Below, one piece after another: positions 20,984 to 24,352 of a DNA stretch of 24,352 nt. Within the stretch, counting starts at the first letter, position 1, and each line of letters starts with the position of its first letter. Made by a program: the position numbers and the translations under genes. This stretch comes from Priapulus caudatus (taxonomy: Eukaryota; Priapulida; Priapulimorpha; Priapulimorphida; Priapulidae), in the NCBI RefSeq assembly GCF_000485595.1, contig NW_014577587.1:190745-215096 (forward strand), read 5' to 3'. The notes under the pieces are model-generated. The model saw only the letters and a program-made list of their open reading frames with translations. It did no database searches and was not told where the DNA came from.

Positions 20984-21072
20984 TAGCTCTAGTACTATAG
21001 CCCGCTTACATTGACTGCCGCTGGCCAGCGGCAGTCAATGTAACTTGTAAGCGGGCTATAGTACTAGAGCTA
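20984..21072. repeat. Nested perfect palindromes (cruciform-prone)
   Basis: A 38-bp perfect palindrome (21006-21043, centre CTGG/CCAG) lies inside 27-bp perfect outer arms, 20984-21010 and 21046-21072 (TAGCTCTAGTACTATAGCCC at the start), offset only by CT. The outer arm sequence resembles the TAGCTCTAG motif inside the element at 5786-6506. Confidence 0.9.
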
Positions 21073-21175
21073 GGTACGGTCGGGCATATTAGATAGTTAC
21101 CAAGGTATGATCCGGTATACCGGACCGTACCCGGGGTACGTTCCGGCAGTACCGTGGGGGACATAGAGTATCAGC

Positions 21176-21355
21176 ACTAGTAGTAGTAGTAGTAGGTAAT
21201 AGTACTAGTATCTCCAAGAAACGGTATTGTTAGGGTTACAATACCGTATAGACAATCCGTCGCACAGCCTGGTCGGGCTATAGTAATAGTAGTACTACTA
21301 GTAGTACTACTATTAGTAGTACTACTAATAGTAGTACTAGTAGTAGTACTAGTAG
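21176..21355. repeat. TAG/CTA microsatellite split by an interspersed repeat
   Basis: TAGTAG and TAGTACTACTAG units at 21176-21210 and 21281-21355 surround the repeat copy at 21212-21280. Both flanks are partly self-complementary. Confidence 0.85.
21212..21280 (+). repeat. Interspersed repeat with TTAGGGTTA hairpin loop, copy 2
   Basis: Second copy of the sequence at 10678-10749. Here ACGGTATTG and CAATACCGT form a perfect 9-bp stem that closes exactly on a TTAGGGTTA loop (21230-21256 approximately). Confidence 0.8.
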
Positions 21356-21359
21356 GCCC

Positions 21360-22009
21360 CTAACTTAGCCTAAGTAAGGGCTAACTGTTCAATTAATAAT
21401 GAATTATTGAATGAACGAGTTGCTCCACATTTGCAATAATTTATAAGATAATCTAATGTTAGTAATGAAACCTTTTTAATTAAATGACACATACTCTATC
21501 GATGCCTTTAAAAAATATTTTGTTTTTACGTTGTAGTTTACGTAATCGGCAATAATGCATTGAATTGACACAAAAAAGATAAACTTTCGTGGGGGCAGAC
21601 ATTTTTCCTGGTAGATGGTCATCGAACTTTTAATTATAGAGGGCGAGGCAGTTTTTTATGGTTTATGGTTTTGTATGAGTTTGTGCTGTTGTTCTTCGGC
21701 AATATATCATGAAAATCGTTACGTGCACTGCACCGATTAACATTGCTGTAGTCAAATACTGTATGTATACACGTACAATTATTTAACAGTTGATATTACG
21801 AATTGTCACTTGTATGAGCCTACTGAGTACTGTAACTATATCATAATAACGTTTAATAATTGGCTGTTGCTTCCTGCAACGGCGGTACGTCGCCGATTTT
21901 TTTCTCCTAAAGTTACGGTAGTGATGCCAGCGCCATCTATCGGCGAATAATAACTACCGTTGCTTTTGGTACGATATTAATATATACGATTTTATACAGA
22001 TATATACGA
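21360..22009. other. Gene-free AT-rich stretch
   Basis: No exon was recognised on either strand. A small inverted GTTACGGTAG/CTACCGTTGC pair is present at about 21913-21963. Confidence 0.35.
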
Positions 22010-22067
22010 TAACCCTAACCTAACCTACCCTAACCCTAACCCTAACCCTAACCCTAACCACCCTAAC
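22010..22067. repeat. Interstitial telomere-type array (CCCTAA)n
   Basis: Five or more perfect CCCTAA units with a few short variants; the cleanest C-strand block in the window. Confidence 0.92.
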
Positions 22068-22228
22068 TAGGTAACTCTATTAAATTAATAAAATTTAATT
22101 TTTAATTGTTGTAAAATTAATTGTTGTTATTAAAATGTTGTAAATAAATAATGTAAATATTTGCGTTAATTGGAAAAAAAATGTTAAACAGATAAAGATA
22201 GAAAAATACAGAAACAGGAAAATAATTA

Positions 22229-22303
22229 GAAAACGGATGGGATTCGATCGCCGCGACATTCATACTTGGCGCAACGCGCTCTACACGTTGCGCTGCTTGC
22301 CCC
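22229..22303 (-). repeat. tRNA-like Pol III unit
   Basis: On the minus strand, A-box-like CAGCGCAACGT (22295-22285) and B-box-like GATCGAATCCC (22249-22239) are 46 bases apart, close to true tRNA spacing. A GCGC/GCGC D-stem around a 10-base loop is visible, and TTTT follows. The anticodon and T stems do not pair well, so this is a tRNA-derived SINE or decayed tRNA rather than a working tRNA. Confidence 0.45.
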
Positions 22304-22349
22304 ATATTGAAATAGACTATGTTGATGTGCTATGTATATTGGCGAGAAA

Positions 22350-22640
22350 ACACACTCCAACACCCAATCGACCCCGCGCCTCCACTACACCGTTCAGATA
22401 TCCAACACCAACACAACCGAGATGACTATCTCATAACACCAACCATCAATCCGGCCCAGAGCGCCCCTACCCACCCCACCCACCCCCCGTTGCACACGAC
22501 ACTCCCTCCCACTTTAAATACCCTCCCCACGCCAACACGTGCACACGCAGCGTACCCACCCCCACACGCCTACTCCTTCACTGCTCACATCGAGCGCCAT
22601 CCCACACCGGTACGCCCAGTCCACCCCAAATTGCTTTCAT
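22350..22640 (+). repeat. C-rich low-complexity stretch
   Basis: CACCC, CCACC and ACACC runs produce a proline/threonine-rich frame of about 100 codons with no domain. It is treated as low complexity, not as a gene. Confidence 0.6.
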
Positions 22641-22782
22641 AACCTTAACTGAGACACCCACAGATCCCGAGGCCGGTCGGCCGAGCCAGATTGGAAATTC
22701 CAACACCCTTGCGCGAAACTCAAACCTTCACCCAATGAACTTTCCCGACCACGCACTTTAGCATCGACCACACCCCCACAAC

Positions 22783-22879
22783 CCCTAACCCTAACCCTAA
22801 ACCATAACCCTAACCATAATAAACCCAACCTAACCTCTAACCTAATACCTAACCTAACCCTCAACCCCACCTAACCGCC
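22783..22879. repeat. Degenerate telomere-type array (CCCTAA)n
   Basis: CCCTAA and CCTAA variants run for about 95 bases and lead directly into the conserved module at 22885. Confidence 0.85.
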
Positions 22880-22884
22880 ACAAC

Positions 22885-22930
22885 AAAGGGGCTTGAACGA
22901 CCGACGGCTGGCGTACCTCCAGCCACTGCG
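22885..22930. repeat. Telomere-adjacent conserved module, copy 2
   Basis: It matches 1797-1844 with a few differences. The stem-loop at 22906-22924 keeps its pairing: GGCTGG with CCAGCC here, GGCTA with TAGCC in copy 1. Confidence 0.7.
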
Positions 22931-23050
22931 TTAATATTATTAAGAATATTATGAGCAAGCCTTCGCACCCCAACGGCGCAAGCGCATGCGCATATAAATC
23001 ATTAAATGATATATTACTATTACTATTAGTATTAGTATTATTACCATAAG

Positions 23051-23098
23051 TACAGTTGTATGCAGTAAAAATCCTAGAGGCTACTACTGTCCCTTTAA
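23051..23098. mobile_element. Solo end of the TTAA element
   Basis: GTACAGTTGTATGCAGTAAA, then CCTAGAGGCTACTACTGTCC and CTTTAA, match the inverse of the left end of the element at 16206. No partner end was found nearby, so this is a truncated copy. Confidence 0.7.
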
Positions 23099-23102
23099 TG
23101 TT

Positions 23103-23360
23103 GCTCTACTCACTCGCAGCTAGGGCCTGCATACCTCCCAACTCTCATTGGTTGATACAAATATAGTTAATTTTTAAAATTAAATTCTAAGTAGTGTTAC
23201 TGTTAGGGTTAGGATTAGGGTTAGGGTTAGGATTAGGGTTAGGGTTAGGGTCACAATGCACCATAAAAGGAATTATTAAAACAGGAGTTTCAGGCACGTG
23301 ATTTGTATCAACCAATGAGAGTTGGGAGGTATGCAGGCCCTAGCTGCGAGTGCTCTACTC
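23103..23360. mobile_element. Mutator-like MITE carrying a telomere-type array
   Basis: Perfect 51-bp inverted repeats (23112-23162 and 23301-23351, beginning ACTCGCAGCTAGGGCCTGCA) are flanked exactly by a 9-bp direct repeat GCTCTACTC (23103-23111 and 23352-23360). Long inverted repeats with 9-bp duplication are the Mutator-like pattern. The 138-bp interior contains TTAGGG and GATTAGGG units at 23203-23250. Related sequences at 23670-23700 (inverse) and 24315-24345 read through the insertion point without the element. No transposase. Confidence 0.88.
23203..23250 (+). repeat. Telomere-type array in G-strand orientation, inside the MITE
   Basis: TTAGGG units, some as GATTAGGG, occur only here with the G-rich strand on top. 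They lie wholly between the two inverted repeats. Confidence 0.92.
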
Positions 23361-23408
23361 TCTTTCATCTATTACTAATACTAATAGTAATAGTATTAGC
23401 CTAATTAG

Positions 23409-23676
23409 GTATTATTGCCGACAATTTCCTGTAAATGCCGTCTAAATGCTCATCTGCAACACACGCTGGCTGCGGCGCCACACAGTGACACGTACACTAT
23501 CTGCCGCCCACAGGCCACTGTCACATAAATATAGTTATTTTTATGTTTATTTTTATTTATTTATATTTTTATGTTTATGTGTCAGTGTGCAGCAGCTAGC
23601 GTGTGGTAGCCAGCGTGTGTTGCAGATGAGCATTTGGATGGCATTTACAGGAAATTGATGGCAATAATAGGTGAAA
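23409..23676. repeat. Imperfect inverted repeat pair, arms about 62 bp
   Basis: TATTATTGCCGACAATTTCC...CACACGCTGG at 23409-23470 is the near inverse of 23612-23676. AT-rich TTTATTTTTATT sequence and a CAGTGACA/TGTCAGTG pair lie between. Confidence 0.75.
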
Positions 23677-23849
23677 GAGAGTAGCTAGAGAAACATTAAG
23701 ACTTTGGTAGTGAATAGATGGCTGTGGCTACGCGACCGGTTCCGGACGAGGAGCCACTGGGCTACACGTCCGGACATCCATCTCATACAGTGATCTTGCG
23801 ACACGCACACACATGATTGCGCAATGGGACGCTCTGCTGATTGCCGAGT

Positions 23850-23911
<62 letters not shown>

Positions 23912-24352
23912 ATGTGTATGTGTGTGTATGCGTGTGAGATAGAGAGAGAGAGAAAGAGCCTGGAAATGTGTAAGTGTGTGTGTGTGTGTGTGTGTATGCG
24001 TGAGTGTGAGAGAGAGAGAGAGAGAGAAAGCTAGAGGTGTGTGTGTGTGTACGCGCGCGTGTGTGTGTGAAAGAGAGAGAGAGCGAGAGAGGACGGATGA
24101 AAGGATAGACGGCAGCAGTGCATATATTGTATTTTTTCGGCAATCAGCAGAGCGTCCCGTTGCGCAATCATGCGTGTACGCGAGTCGCGCGATCACTGTG
24201 TGAGTGGATGTGCGGATGCGTAGCCTGGAGGCTAGGCGACCCACAGGCACTTGGAACGTCTCAATTTAAAAAAAAAAATGTAAATAAACACGAAATGTAT
24301 TTACTACCAAAGTTTTAATGTTTCTCTACTCTTTCGCCTATTATTGCCGATA
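23612..24352. repeat. Large inverted repeat around a GT/GA microsatellite, right arm cut by the window end
   Basis: The left arm (about 23650-23847) is the inverse of the right arm (about 24137-24352). Best segment: 23815-23847 against 24137-24169, one mismatch in 33. The outer segment AATAATAGGTGAAAGAG...AACATTAAGACTTTGG pairs with 24298-24350. The loop is GT and GA microsatellite. Since the left arm continues to 23612, the right arm should continue past the window. Confidence 0.75.
23847..24090 (+). repeat. Alternating (GT)n and (GA)n microsatellites
   Basis: Several blocks of GT and GA repeats form the loop of the large inverted repeat. The long serine/threonine/histidine-rich minus-strand frames over this block are translations of simple repeats. 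Confidence 0.97.

Noticed and set aside
22319-22642. 107-codon proline/threonine-rich plus-strand frame
   Set aside because: It follows C-rich low-complexity sequence; no domain, signal peptide or splice context.
23685-24250. Minus-strand frames of about 150 codons rich in Ser, Leu, Thr and His
   Set aside because: They are translations of GT/GA microsatellites inside a foldback structure; the composition is fully explained by the simple repeats.

Overview
The window looks like nuclear DNA of an invertebrate animal, probably marine (inference). The grounds are two animal-type, intron-split genes with canonical GT-AG junctions, five interstitial blocks of the animal telomere-type repeat TTAGGG/CCCTAA, and a very dense load of small non-autonomous DNA transposons, foldback elements and microsatellites. 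There is no bacterial gene organisation. The species cannot be named from this sequence alone.

Two genes were reconstructed exon by exon and converge on each other. On the plus strand (3602-9469) is a complete 8-exon, 238-codon deoxyribonucleoside kinase of the thymidine kinase 2 (TK2)/insect dNK type. On the minus strand (19205 down to 13499) are the last four coding exons (191 residues) of METTL17, the mitochondrial ribosome small-subunit assembly factor, including its iron-sulfur cysteines. Its N-terminal half was not found in the window. Both families serve mitochondrial gene expression: TK2 supplies dNTPs for mtDNA, METTL17 supports mitoribosome assembly.

Region by region: 1-3600 is gene-poor, with two degenerate telomere-type blocks, a tRNA-like Pol III unit and a pogo-like MITE. 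3602-9469 is TK2; its three long introns hold a 320-bp MITE, a 721-bp inverted-repeat element, a 66-bp perfect palindrome and a roughly 730-bp element with a terminal hairpin. 9470-13498 is intergenic, with a diverged tandem duplication and one long repeat copy. 13499-19205 is METTL17, whose largest intron (3.7 kb) contains a TTAA-flanked 1-kb element, another long-repeat copy, a purine tract and a plus-strand CpG-rich promoter-like site with a possible exon. 19540-21360 is a repeat cluster (third long-repeat copy, hAT-like element, nested palindrome, TAG microsatellite). 22000-24352 is a mosaic of telomere-type arrays, tRNA-like sequence, inverted repeats and GT/GA microsatellites.

The strongest unusual signal is at 23103-23360: a MITE with 51-bp perfect terminal inverted repeats and a perfect 9-bp target-site duplication that carries an internal TTAGGG-type array. 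Related copies of the host sequence elsewhere in the window show the uninterrupted site. Telomere-type repeats also occur in a hairpin loop (21212-21280) and beside a conserved stem-loop module (1797 and 22885), so such sequence seems to travel with several mobile or repeated units here.
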